This document shows, piece after piece, positions 11,611 to 23,436 of a DNA stretch of 64,000 nucleotides. Each line of letters begins with the position of its first letter. The stretch's first letter is position 1. The position numbers and the translations under genes are program-made. The notes beneath the pieces are model-generated. The model saw only the letters and a list, made by a program, of their open reading frames with translations. It did no database searches and was not told the DNA's origin. Source of the stretch: Thoreauomyces humboldtii (Eukaryota; Chytridiomycota; Chytridiomycetes; Spizellomycetales; Powellomycetaceae); NCBI GenBank assembly GCA_027596035.1, contig JADGJA010000012.1:19068-83067 (forward strand), written 5' to 3'.

Positions 11611-14600
11611 TTACGCTCTTTCGGAGACGTTTCCGTCCGCTTCCTTGGCTTCCAATTGCGAGAAATCTGCCCATCCGACATTTGGTTGCGACGTAGACGA
11701 TGTCGCAGGATCCAGCGCGCGGAGCAGGTCGGCTGTGGCAAATGCCCCCACCGCGTGCCTTTTGGTGTCCAAATTCGTTGGTGGATCCTCCTCGCGCGTC
11801 GGCGCTGATGGGATCGATTCGGTCTCGTCTTCTTCCACGATAGATCCTGTCGTGAGCCGGTCGAGTGAGGCACTGCCGGTGGCCGAGTGATCTCGATCAG
11901 CCAAGTCGCCGAAATCGATCCCCAAGGAAGACCGCTTCTCTGGAAATGGGTTATCCTGAAGATGCTTGTGTGAGAAAAAAACTCGCTGTGCTAGACCCTG
12001 CACCAAAGGAGCATACGTACCGAGTCATATGCTTCCCGGGCGTCAAAGTCTTTGCTCTCGAAAGTCCTGCCAAGATTCACATGGTTTAGAACGAGTAAAG
12101 ACGCAAATCCAAAGGTGCGAGTGGTTCGCATTACCCTAGCCACTCTTGTCCGGTGTCTTCCTCTTCATCGTCCGAACCTTCCACGCCCACGAAGCGATCA
12201 GGAAGATCAGCTACAATCTGATGACATAGATATCGAGCAAGCTGTAGAAGGGAACGTCCATGTGAGAGACGATCGGTAACAACTACCCTGCGGCACGCCG
12301 CGTACTTGATCGCTAGCGACGTCACCATCGCCGACATAGACATCGGTTGAGCCCAAGTCGTCATCCTCGTCCGGATCGCGCTTCGTAACGCTGTTATCCC
12401 CCCGCGGCATATCCCCATCGTCCGCTGAACCTCCCACCCCAGCTACCATTGGAATATGTTGCTGTTGACCTCCGGCGTTGGGGCGCACACCACCTAGTGG
12501 TTGCCGATCCCTCTCTTTGGTCTCACGGAGGATCCCCGTCACGTAGTCTTGCCAGTCTTCAGCGGAGATAAGATCTGCAGATTTCGGTTAGACTTCATGG
12601 CAAATTTGACGAACTCAGAAGTGGGGATCCCACCTCCAACTTCCTGCGCAAGATCTTCATTGCATTTGTCGACTAGTTTACAGACCTCGTCTGAGATATA
12701 CGTAAGGTGTCCCATGTATCCCAGTCGTACGCCCTTCGGCTGCGCGCTATGATGATACTGAAACATGAGAAAAAAGGTAGTCAAAGCAATAATGTGATAC
12801 CTCTTACACATGATAGTCATTGTCTCGCTGAGCCTTCGTGATGCGTTTTGTGAGCTCTCCTTGCTTGAAAATCTGGGAAAAACTTAGTAGGTAAGAGATC
12901 GCCATCATCTCGAAAGACAACTCTCACTCACGGAAAGCACGAGCTTTCGGACAATGATTTTCACCGCGTTCATCTGCAGCTCGACAGCATGCCGTGCGGC
13001 GTCCTCCGTATCTTGGAGAGCCTCTTCAGGGGTTCGCTCGACACCATCCTCTGCAGGTTTCGCCACCGTGGCAGGCTTGGTGATGATGGTGGTGCTGGTA
13101 TACGAATAAGTGTTGAAGACCTTGGCAATCATATCATACACGACAGAATGCAAGAAATTGTTCCACGGAAAGCTGAAAAACAGATCCTGCAAGTTGCTTT
13201 TAGCGGCAGTTCTGCTTTGAAAAGCCAAGCGACGGGACAAACGTACTAGGCAAACAGGCAAGATCTTTGCGTCAATAAACTTGTCAGTGATGGTAACCAG
13301 CTCATCCGCCACCGTGGTTTTCGGCCCGGAACTTTCTGCCACCGTAGCGGTTTGCTCATTTGATGAGGCTACAGGCGGCGTAATATTCACGCTAACAAGC
13401 CGTTCAAACAGCGGACTCGATGTGTACAGATATTGAAGGTGCAAGATCTCGGCGAACAGTTCACAGGTCTTCAGTCGTTCCGACCCTAAAGGCACGTGTG
13501 TTCCACTTTTGGGCCGGTCGTCCTACGAAGATAAACGATCAAAGACGGGTCGAAGAACTTCTTGGGACTGAGAGCCTTACTGAGTAGCGCGGAGCATGCA
13601 AAAGCTCCGCAAATTGCAAAAGCCGGCAACCAATGACTCGCAGCAGGTCATTGAGGTCGATGGCCAATGCCTTCAGCTTATCTTCGGATGGAAGCGGAGG
13701 TCCCTGTCGGTTCTGTATAGGCTGCACCTGATACTGATGCTGTTGATACTCGGCTTGCTCAATTTCACTAGCGTTGAGGTATCAGATCAAGGGTTTCAGA
13801 GATCTCATCTGTACTAGAGGCGCACCTGCAGTATCGTCGAATTAGCTCGATGATAATGTTGATACCGTTCGTGAGTGTCGTCGCAGACTGAGGGGTAGTC
13901 TGATCGAGCATGTATGTCGACAGTTTATTCATCATAGCCTCGCTAAGCGTAAACCAGGATCAGGACAGTCGGCTGAAGACATAATGCAACCCTACTTACC
14001 TTTTGAGCTCGTCTACCAGGACATTTCCGCCGGACAGCGTGGGGGCCAGAGGCAGATCCTCCGCATTCCCAGTCATTCCAGCAGGGAGGACGGATTCCTG
14101 AGGGCCGATGGCTTGGTAGCTCACGGCAATAACATCCAAAAGTGTTTGAGCAGCGGTATTATGAGTCTATTGACGAGACAGTCAGAAATAGGACAACGTT
14201 TGTCATCCCGAGACGTCTGGGTTACCTCTGCACTCAGAACCGGATCCAGCCGGCTAACAAGCGTAGTGATAAGGCCTTCCTTGCTCAACCACTGCCGGAA
14301 GGCGTCAGAGATAGGCAGATAGCGGGTGCAACAAGATCTCGAGCCGGTACCTCAACAACCCCGGCACCTTCTGGAATCTCCTCGACGCTTATGAGTTTCA
14401 ACAGGAGATCCGCAATAGCAGAACTGCCGATGTGAGTGAGCAATCGTTGGACAATGTTGGGTTGGTCACGTATAAAGGCAACCATCTGCACGCAATGGGC
14501 AAACAATCAGCTGTTGTCGCAACGAAGACCAAAACTTTTTCACTATAGCGTACGTCCGGCATCTTCTTCGTTAGGAGCACCCCATTGACTTTGCTAAAAT

Positions 14601-15090
14601 AGCTAGCGGTTAATGGGTTCAGCGGTGCCGGCCGATCCATCAACGTCCAAAAGCTCGTCAGAAGCTCCGTGTTGGCCACGATGGCCTCGCAGATTGAGAA
14701 GATCTCGCAACTCAAGATCTCGCAAGCCAGATAAGGGTATCTGATAGAAGCGGCGTTAAGACCCGTCGGGGTTGCGAGGGTATCGCGAAAAAGCACTCAC
14801 TTGAACTTTTTGTTTTCGTCCAAGTCCTCCGACATTATGTACCCAAGCAGTTCTTTCAAAACTTCAGGCTTTCCAAGACTGCAAAGGGGATAACGTTCAA
14901 TCCTTTATTTGCAGGTTGGCAAGCCCTCACGCAACGCCGACTGTGCTCACAATTCGACGAGTTTTGTATTATGAGCCTTGCACTCCTGCAGCATCTCGTC
15001 CTCTTCAAGGATCTCCTCGAGCGTAACGCCTTCTTTTTCGAGAAGACCATCGACGGCAGAGGCGCTGTGGAACCCGAACCGCCAGAACAT
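11611..15090 (-). CDS. SAPS-domain protein, PP6/Sit4 phosphatase regulatory subunit
   Basis: About 16 exons reconstructed from the ATG at 15090 to the stop at 11611; exon 1 is 15090-14951, exon 2 is 14878-14801 and the last exon begins near 12000. Estimated length is about 890 aa. SAPS proteins (yeast Sap155/185/190, human PPP6R1-3) bind the Sit4/PP6 catalytic subunit. The start MFWRFGFHSASAVDGLLE...VTLEEILEEDE.LQECKAHN is the SAPS N-terminal signature. It continues with KPEVLKELLGYIMSE, YPYLACEILSCEI, FWTLMDRPAPLNPLTASYFSKV, LLTHIGSSAIADLLLKLI, and later KAQRDNDYH and GVRLGYMGHLTYISDEV, then DWQDYVTGILRETKERDRQPLGG. The C-terminus is acidic and low-complexity, as in the family. One internal intron overlaps an in-frame alternative (gtgggatcc donor near 12630), so minor isoforms are possible. 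Confidence 0.9.
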
Positions 15091-15425
15091 GACGCGAAGG
15101 AGAGATCAGTGAAGCCGGAATGTCCTATGGTGTTGTCAACCCAGACGGCCCCGGTGCAAAGTAGTTATCGTCAATTGAGTGTAGAGATCTATTCGAGCTG
15201 ACTTTTAGAGGGTCCTAACGATAACAAGATGGTGGGAAAGTACTTGTTGCACGAGGTTCCTGCGCGCAGAGACGTAGGCAACAAGGGGTGGACGGTCGCA
15301 GTCACTCGAATCGGTCCGACGGAACGGACGTCACTTTTTTGGAGGCGAGAGGGACAGGGAAGGAAGACCCTTTCGCACTCCATCGCTTTGCCAACTCCTT
15401 TCGGTCCTTTTGTCAACTTCAGACG
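15091..15425. promoter_or_regulatory. Divergent promoter region, SAPS gene / MFS gene
   Basis: 335 bp between divergent start codons at 15090 (minus) and 15426 (plus). No specific element was recognised. An upstream in-frame ATG at 15288 could extend the MFS protein by 46 residues, but that extension has no family resemblance. Confidence 0.35.
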
Positions 15426-16866
15426 ATGCCAGGCCTGGAAATACCCGATGCGGCCTCCCAGGAGGTGCTCGGGGACATGCAGCTACCCGCAATTGATCAC
15501 GAGCGTGGGGAGGCGGCTCCTCTCCTCCCAGGGGAACCTTCAGCGAAACCTCAACTGACGGTTGCCAAAATGGTCTCCTTGAACGCCTTCTGGTTCTCGT
15601 ACCAGTTCTACTGGTTCCTTGTTTACACGGGCACTGTACCGCGACACATCGCTCAGATCGCTGGGCCCGAAAAGAAGGGCTCCGCTTTGTCACTTGTCTC
15701 ACTATCCGCCGGGTTCATAAATCTAATCCTAGCCGTTCTGGTCGGCGCTCTGAATGACCGATTCTCGAGCAATTACGGACGACGTGCTCCATGGATAGTC
15801 TTGGGGGCCTTCGGAATGGGCTGCTCGCTGTGGATTCTGTGGCCATCCGACCCCCTCGCTATCTACATTCCCGGATACGCCTTGCTGACGGCCTGTACAG
15901 TGCTTGCTTCGGTGCCCTTCAATGGTCTTGTGGCAGATGCTACACCTCCCGAGCAAAGAGGCCGCGTCTCAGCGGTCATGGGAGGGGCGAATCTTGGGGG
16001 TTACTTAGCTGGCGCAATCGTCGGCGTTTTTGCCGAACAGCTCGGTGACGTCCAACTCTACCTGCTTATGTGCACGGTGCTGGCCATCGGAACATCCATC
16101 ACAGTGCTTCATGGCCCTCGAGAACCCGATGTCAATTTTGGCGTGGTGACCCGGGCGCCGATCGTTTGGAAACCCTTCCTCGTTGCCATGGTCAGCCCAT
16201 TATGGACCCATAGGGACTTTGGACTGGTGTTTGCTTCCAGATTCCTCTTTCAGCTTGGGATAGCTACGATCCAGCAGTTCATGCAATAGTGAGTGTCTTT
16301 TTCCTTTCCGCTTACTACCACTTTCGATGCCCTCCTTACTTCGACTTTCCGTCTCCAGTTGGATTTCGGATTGTGTGAATACGTCATTTTCTCCCCAGCG
16401 CGCCGTATCCATCGCCCTCCTGCCTCTGTTCGTCATTTCACCGGTCGCAGCCCTGCTCATTCCATCCGTAAGGAGGAAAGTGACAGTCTACACGTCAGCC
16501 GCGCTTATGTGTTTGACCTGCGCCGTCCTAATTTCCGCCCACACCTTTCCATCCGCTCTCATCGCGTCCGCGATATTCGGAATCGGGTACGGACCTTTCG
16601 TCGCTTGCGAAGGCGCGATGCTGCTGGACGTTCTCCCATCCCCCGAGACGGCAGCAAAGGACATGAGCCTGTGGCATAGTGCCTTGGTCTTGCCGCAAAT
16701 CGTAGCCGTGCCTGTCGCCGGATGGGTCCGTGACTGGGGTCAGAATTGGGGCAAAACCCATGGTTCTGCCGAACAATGTCCCGGCTATCAGCTCATCTTT
16801 GCGATCTGCGTTATCTACTTCCTGGCCGGCAGCGTGGCCACCAGGGCAATCCGAGGGATTTCCTAG
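15426..16866 (+). CDS. Major facilitator superfamily transporter, sucrose/GPH-like
   Basis: Two exons: 15426-16288 and 16359-16866, 456 aa. It is a 12-helix membrane transporter. An acidic N-terminal tail of ~45 residues precedes SLNAFWFSYQFYWFLVYTG (TM1). The loop 2-3 signature DRFSSNYGRRAPWI is of the type seen in sucrose/H+ symporters and the GPH sugar:cation family. The loop between helices 4 and 5 has LVADATPPEQRGRVSAV, a classical MFS motif. The intron falls at the middle of the protein, between the two six-helix halves. Substrate cannot be read from sequence; a sugar or sugar derivative is the usual guess. The upstream ATG at 15288 is a less likely start. Confidence 0.85.
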
Positions 16867-18042
16867 TTTAAGGCATCAAAATTTTACATGCGCTCTTGCC
16901 TGGGATCTGGACGTGCCTCTTCGCGCTACATAATTCGGTACAGCTAGATAACCTTTAATCGAAAGATGCCGGCGGTCAGGAGCAATGACTTTCCCACTAA
17001 TCATGTCCCGGCCAAGAGGACGAGCTGGCGTCGTGGAGCGGGTACCCTGTCGAATAAAGTACACACACCGCTTCTGATTCTCAAAAAGCATCAGATAAGG
17101 CAATCTATCTTGAGCTCACCACCATCAACAACTCGCAAGCTCAAATCTGATTTCAGGAAAAGAACGGGTTACGTGAAGTATCTGTGTTGACTCTCCACGC
17201 TCCTAGCGGGTGATGCTAGCGGGTGATGAGCTAGGCTTTGTGAGAGGCTGTGTTACCTCATTTGGAACAAGTCGCGTAGAGGACCTTGCTCGCCGTCACT
17301 CTTCTCACCTCCCCAAAACAACAGCCGCTGAAAGGCGGTCCAATATCCAAATCATTTAGGGAACCCCAGCCCCTCCGAGCAAGGTAGCCATGGTAAAACG
17401 AAGTCGAGGGAAGCGGCCATCTTGCCTGCAGCCACTGATCGCTTTGTTGTCTTTCTTACTACAGTCGGCCCTTTTCCACTTCCAATCCCTGCTCCTCGTA
17501 ATCCTCCTCCTGATCTGCACTTGCACATACATACGAGCCCAGTTCCCTTCCATACTCGACAGGAACAAGAGCGGCGTCCTCGGTCTCTTTTGGAAGGCTG
17601 CACGCATCGGTATGGAACGTGTCTGGGAGGGAAAGATGGCAATGCCGAAAAGCCCTGCTGACCCTGTGTCCCACAGGAGAGAGGATGAGCCCTTACGTCT
17701 CGGTGTGCTGCGTCGTCATGGCTCTCCGATTGATGTTTGCCACGTGAGGAATGAATCAGGGCTGAAGGAAGGGGTGCTTCGCATCTTGTTCACGCCCACC
17801 TCCTGGTCGGGGACACACATCATGCACGAAATCGGGGTTCGAATCCGCAGACCCAGCGTGCAAATGGAGAAAGGCTGGATTCGTTGCGAATCTCACAGCT
17901 AGACTTTTGCCACATAGAGCGCCTTCACATGTAAATATAACCTTTTTGAGACCAACTTTGAAACACGAAGGGCGGTATGTATTGTATAGGGGACAGGCTG
18001 CAAAACGATATAAACAGTGAAGATGGGCAAAAAATGGGGATC
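16867..18042. other. Intergenic region, no supported gene
   Basis: Nearly 1.2 kb between the MFS gene stop and the zinc-finger gene stop (convergent). A 170-codon open frame at 17390-17902 has a Leu/Phe-rich stretch but no homology I recognise and no conserved architecture. A tandem 13-mer (gctagcgggtgat) occurs twice near 17204-17230. A TTCGAATCC string near 17840 resembles a tRNA T-loop but lacks the other arms. Confidence 0.4.
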
Positions 18043-19891
18043 TTATGTGCTGGTCTGAGCTTTCTCATGGATGCGACGATGACGAGCTACCTGGTCGGGC
18101 CTGGCAAACTTCTTTGTGCACTGGATCATGGGACACTTGAAAGGTTTCTCCCCAGTATGAACTCGAAGCTAGAAACAGATTTTGGTAAGGGTGATGATAT
18201 CGGAGACGAGGATGATGAGACAAGGAACCTACATGCTTGGTCAGATTGCTGCTCTCGGCAAAGCGCTTGTCGCAACCGTCTGCCTTGCATTTAAAAGGCT
18301 TCTCGCCCGTGTGTTTGCGGCGATGGATAGTCAAGGCGCCCGGAATCGCAAACTCCCGCTCGCACTCTGGTTCAGGACATTTGTATGGACGTTCACCTGA
18401 AGGGCAGCCGAGTGAGTGAGATGATACCACACAAAAGTTAATCGTCATGGCGCCGCCATACCAGTGTGGGTTCGCATGTGCTGTGTCATGATCCCGGCTT
18501 CCGAGAACCGCTGATTACAAACCATGCATTGATAAGGCTTATCTCCGGTATCTGCATGGTCCGACGGAAAGATATCCCGCTTGGTGAGCTCGGGATGGGA
18601 TGAAGCTTCAACAATTGGGACGTACGAGTTTGGATATGCCTCATGACTTTCTGTCGCTGTGCAAAAGGCTTTCCGTTCCGGTCGCAGTTTTGCCATTGAC
18701 AAGCGTATTCACTTTGCCCAGAACCGATATGACCTTCCGAAAGGTGATTAGTGAGCTCGTCAAAAGTCTCGAAACGAGCACCTACGTATAAAAAACCACT
18801 TTGAATCAGTGATTACAGTTCGGTGTGCAAGAGACACGAGCACATCCTGATAGTTACCGCAGCCGGTCCATGCACATCCATGAGCAAATCCTGCCTTGCC
18901 CTTAAGGTCCAGATGATCCGAGCACAGGTGCTGGAACAAGTCGTCAACCGAAAAGAAACTGGAAAGGGAACACAGTGCCCATTTGCATGCATGGAAAAAG
19001 GAAGAACGCGCGGAGGGAGGCGCTGGCAGCGCCACTTGCGTACTGGACGATGATGATCCACCTGCCGAAGAAGGCAGTGGTTCGGTCAGTTCCATGGCAT
19101 CCCCGGCCTCAAGGGATCCGTAGTCATCATGCTCCGGCTCATCGGATGTCTCGCCAGTGTCGTTTTCTCCGACACCTCCAGGTGACATCACGGCTTGCTT
19201 CCGAGAAGCAGGGCCGACCCGATTCGCAGCAAGGTGCAGTTTGCTGATGTGCGGCAGGAGCTCATCGGGAGTTCGGAACTCTGCCGTGCACGTTGCCCAA
19301 TGACACTTTGCTTCTGTATCGCTAACGTGAGCATCGTCCTCCGTGGCGACTGGCTGCGACGCGGGTATCGAAGAAGCCGATACCATCGGTGGGTGTTCCA
19401 TCTCCGCCCCAGGCGGCATCGTGGCGGGAGTGGCGTCCGCACTTACAGACAACACATCCTTCGGAGGAGGGGATGAAGCTTTTCTCTTTGCTCGCATCGG
19501 GGGTGACGGCTGCGGAGATGGACTTCCATTTAGTCCGAGGCGGCTTGCCCTTGGAACGCCGATGGAAAGGCGTTCAAAGGGCGCGCCCGGAGAGTACAAT
19601 ATTGGGACGTCAGACGTCGAAAGCGGAGGAGGCGGCAAAAGCGAGATACGCTGGTGTTTGAGGCTTGGCTTGGCCGTAGCTTCATGGAGCAGTTGTTCGA
19701 GGTTGTTTATGCGGTGCTCGCGGATAGCGAGCTCATTGCGCAGGGCGAGAAGTGTCTCTGTGCAAGACTGGTTGCGACAGACCCCCGAATAAAGATCTCT
19801 AGGTTGATCGCAAGGCTAAGACCATGGTACGAGAAGATCAGATCTTGAGCTATGCAGGTACATCCCTTAGCGAGCAAACTCCCACCTCCAT
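18043..19891 (-). CDS. C2H2 zinc-finger transcription factor, Zap1-like
   Basis: Six exons: 19891-19886, 19815-18858, 18781-18626, 18551-18462, 18396-18233 and 18168-18043, about 499 aa. Exon 1 codes for only Met-Glu; the second begins with a short heptad-like helix ([20 protein letters not shown]). A Ser/Pro-rich, acidic region with one degenerate CHWATC.EF finger follows. Next come Zap1/PacC-type widely spaced fingers (CKWALC...HLCSDH; CAWTGCG...HLSEGH; CQWQNC...HIQTH). Four classical C2H2 fingers close the protein with [27 protein letters not shown] and [10 protein letters not shown] linkers; [11 protein letters not shown] resembles the corresponding Zap1 finger. It should be a nuclear DNA-binding regulator. 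A zinc-response role is inference from architecture only. The two-codon first exon rests on phase agreement and is the least certain part. Confidence 0.83.
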
Positions 19892-20786
19892 GTGAACAGT
19901 CTCGACGAAAGATAGGGTGGCCCGAAAGGGCGGCACAGAGGAGCAAGCGAATGCGCCTAGTGATCAAAGTTGCTATACGTGGCAAAGAGCCAGTAGGGGA
20001 GGGCTTTGAAGAGAAACGCTAAGGCGGTGGAGGAGAAGGTGGGTAGGTGGGAAGACGTCAACTGGACTGTGCCTCCCTGAAAACGGCGGTGTTGAGACTC
20101 GCGGCGTGAGCCTTTTCGCGCGCTAAGAACCACGCCCGAACCGATGGGTCTCTAGTCAAGCTGTTCTTGAAGAGCTGAGTTGTGTATCGACGAGGAACGA
20201 GTCTGGGTGCGCTGCAAGAGGAAAGCCACTATGTGTGTGTGTGTGTGTGTGCGTGAAGTCTGATGCAGAAGGGTGCGTGCGTGCGTGAGCCTTTCTCAGG
20301 CAAAAGGTCGGAGCCTGCGTGCACCCTTCGGAGCCGGCAAGGTACCCCTATACCCCATAGGTATGCGGTTTCCCTACCGTATCTATGGCCCCAGAAGTCT
20401 TCTCCTGCTCCAATTTCCCGCCTTCAGATCCATTCTGAGCATCTCGATGCCCTCTCTTCTCTCTGCCTATGGTTCGGACGCTGCAGGTGTGCAGGACTGC
20501 ACAGATGGTCAAATGGTTCGGTCGGGACCTGGGGTCAGGGACATCTGGATGGACATGTGCGATTTGGACAGCAGCCTCTGCTTCTGCTGCTGCTGATCCT
20601 TGGCTTGCCATTCCGTCATTCCCATTTCCTCGCATCCTGATCTGAACCCAGCATCACTCTCAACCCCATCGCCTCCCTCATTCCTCCCACACAGCACGTA
20701 AAGCGAGCTGTTCTATCTTGGATACCCTCTCTCTGTTGAAGCCACTCCCTCCTATCCCTCGCGACACCATACAAGCAACCAAAGCA
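19892..20786. other. Intergenic / divergent promoter with TG microsatellite
   Basis: About 0.9 kb between the divergent starts of the zinc-finger gene and the debranching enzyme. A pure (TG)n repeat occupies about 20232-20251, and GTGCG repeats continue to about 20287. No coding signal was recognised. Confidence 0.45.
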
Positions 20787-23251
20787 ATGGTCATCGAAGA
20801 GGGCAAGCCTACACCCCTCGGCGCCACCTGGGACGGTCTGGGCGTGAACTTCGCCTTGTTCTCTGTCCATGCAACAAAGGTGGAGCTCTGCCTCTTCTCT
20901 GCCGATGGGACAGAGGAGATCGATCGCATCGAGTTGCCCGAGTACACCGACGAGGTCTGGCACGGCTACCTCCCAGAGGCGCGTCCCGGAACCGTGTACG
21001 GTTATCGAGTCCACGGCCCATACGAGCCCGAGAACGGACATCGCTTCAACCACAACAAGCTGGTCATCGATCCTTACGCAAAGGCGTTCGTGGGAGATCT
21101 CATCTGGGACGACGCCCTCTTCGGTTACGTCCTGGGATCCGAGGGAAAGGATCTCACCTTTGACGAGAGGGATTCCGCCGCGTACATGCCAAAGTGCCAG
21201 GTCGTCGATCCTGCCTTCACTTGGGGACGGGAACGCAAGCCGGACATTCCTTGGGAGAACACTGTATTCTGTAAGGGGTCGCGCTACCTCGGGAAAGAAC
21301 CGTGGCTGCATACTCACAGTTGTCTGTCCGTTTCCTTCCAGACGAGACACATGTGAAGGGCTTTACTCAGCGTCACCCCGCCGTACCAGAGCATCTTCGC
21401 GGTACCTATGCCGGTCTAGGGCAGAAGGCTGTCATAGAGTACATCAAGTCTCTTGGCGTTACCTCGGTCGAGCTTCTACCTATCCACTTCTTCATCGACG
21501 ACAAGTACCTTCTCGACAACAATCTGGTCAACTACTGGGGTTACAACAGCATCGGTTTTTTTGCCCCAGACCCGAGGTACTCAGCCTCCAACAGGATCGA
21601 GGAGTTCAAGGAGATGGTAAGCTGCGGAATCACGCAGGCATCAGGCGCTCGGCGGCTCATCATCAACCTCTTCATCCCAGGTTGCTCGCTTCCACGATTC
21701 AAACATCGAAGTGATTTTGGACGTTGTATACAATCACACACCTGAAGGAAATGAGATGGGCCCCACCCTTTGCTTCAAGGGCATCGATAACAAGACCTAC
21801 TACAAGATGTACCACGAGAACAACCGCTACTATGTCAACGACACTGGATGTGGAAACACGGTTGATTTGTCGCACGGTCGAGTCATCCAACTCGTCCTAG
21901 ACAGTCTGCGCTACTGGGTAGAGGAAATGCACGTCGATGGTTTCCGGTTCGATCTGGCAACCATCCTGGGACGCGAGGAGCATGGGTTCAACGAGAACGG
22001 AGCTTTCCTAAACAGTGTACGACAAGATCCCGTCCTGTCCCGAACCAAGCTCATCGCCGAGCCATGGGATATCGGATTGGGTGGATACCAGGTCGGACAT
22101 TTTGCTCCTGGATGGGCGGAGTGGAACGACAGATACCGTGACACTGTTAGAGGTAAGAGTTTCTTTTCATTGCAACTAACAGAGTCCGTTTACTCACAAG
22201 TCCGATTGTTCACGCAGAGTACTGGAAGGGAGACTCTGGAAAACTCCCTGAGCTCGCATCTCGCTTGACTGGCTCTGGTGATTTCTTTTATCGCTGCGGT
22301 CGGAAGCCATGGGCGTCGGTGAACTTCATCACCGCTCATGATGGTTTCTGCCTACACGATCTCGTGTCCTACAATGAAAAGCATAACATGGACAACGGCG
22401 AAGGGAACAATGACGGCTCAAACGACAACATGTCGTGGAACCACGGCGCTGAAGGCGTGACGCAAGACCGTGGCATCATCGAGCTCCGTGAGCGCACCAA
22501 GCGCAACTTCCTTTCCACCCTGCTCTTCTCACAAGGCACGCCACTTCTCTTGGCAGGCGACGAGTTTGGACGAAGTCAAGGCGGAAACAATAATACATAC
22601 TGTCAGGACAACGAGATCAACTGGATTGACTGGGAAGGCATCACCGATGACGGAAAGTGTCTTCTTGAGTTCACCCGTCGCCTGATCTGGCTCCGACAGA
22701 CGTTCCCAGTGCTGCGTAGGAACCGGTGGTATACCGGCGCGTTCAACGAGGAGCAGGGCGTAAAGGACGCCACATGGTTCACCCCTTCAGGCTCGGAAAT
22801 GAGCGAGGAGGCGTGGATGGACCCCAACTCCCGATGCATGGGTATCGTCTTCGACGGACGAGCCCAAGCCACCGGCGTTAAGCGACCCGGAACCGATGTG
22901 ACCGTCTTCGTCGTGTTCAACTCTCACCACGACATCGTACGATTCAAGCTTCCTGATGCGGTTGGCGGCGCGCACTGGCAGCTCTTCGTAGACACCAACC
23001 AGCCCACCCTCGTTTCCGCGCCGGCCTTCAAGTTCGGCCACGAGTACGACGTCACGGGCCGAAGCTTCCTCATGTTCGCACTCAAGCAGGACGAGAACTC
23101 TGCTTCGGATGCCAACGAGGTCGTGCGTCTTGCCGAGAAAGCCGTCGAGGAGATTGCCGAACGGCCCATCGAAATCGCGTCCCTGCTCGATCCCGACTCG
23201 AATGAGGCCAGTAACCTGAGCCGTAAGAGGTCTATCGTTCGAGGGGTATAG
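20787..23251 (+). CDS. glgX-like: Glycogen debranching enzyme, bacterial GlgX / isoamylase type (GH13)
   Basis: Four exons: 20787-21270, 21342-21616, 21681-22152 and 22218-23251, all in phase, 754 aa. GlgX hydrolyses alpha-1,6 branches of limit dextrin. The N-terminal CBM48-like domain starts [19 protein letters not shown] and includes [15 protein letters not shown]. The GH13 barrel shows [34 protein letters not shown] (region I), DGFRFDLA (region II, nucleophile Asp), LIAEPWDIG (region III, acid/base Glu) and [17 protein letters not shown] (region IV), plus [20 protein letters not shown]. All catalytic residues are intact. A C-terminal tail of ~45 charged residues is unusual. Fungi normally use the large bifunctional Gdb1 instead, so this single-activity enzyme looks transferred, although it now has three introns. 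The start is the ATG immediately before the conserved PLGATWDG block. Confidence 0.93.
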
Positions 23252-23436
23252 AACTTAGCATCCCTTCTTTTTACCATACCACTCCGCTTTCAATCGACAC
23301 TTCTATTCTCATGAATTGAACGTTACCAAACCCTTCTCGATACAATATTTAACTTTACATACAACACAGCCAAAAACAGGACCTACATCCACATAAATAC
23401 AAGAGGTTCCTCCTCCATCAAGGGGTTCCTCCTCCA

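Noticed and set aside
15288..15425. Longer N-terminus for the MFS transporter from ATG 15288
   Set aside because: The added 46 residues are unlike the family and the 15426 ATG gives a normal-length protein.
17825..17870. Possible tRNA (GGTTCGAATCC T-loop-like string)
   Set aside because: The flanking bases do not form a five-pair T stem, and no anticodon or acceptor arm could be drawn on either strand.
17390..17902. 170-codon plus-strand ORF with a hydrophobic stretch
   Set aside because: No family resemblance, low-quality composition and no conserved motif; likely chance ORF in intergenic DNA.
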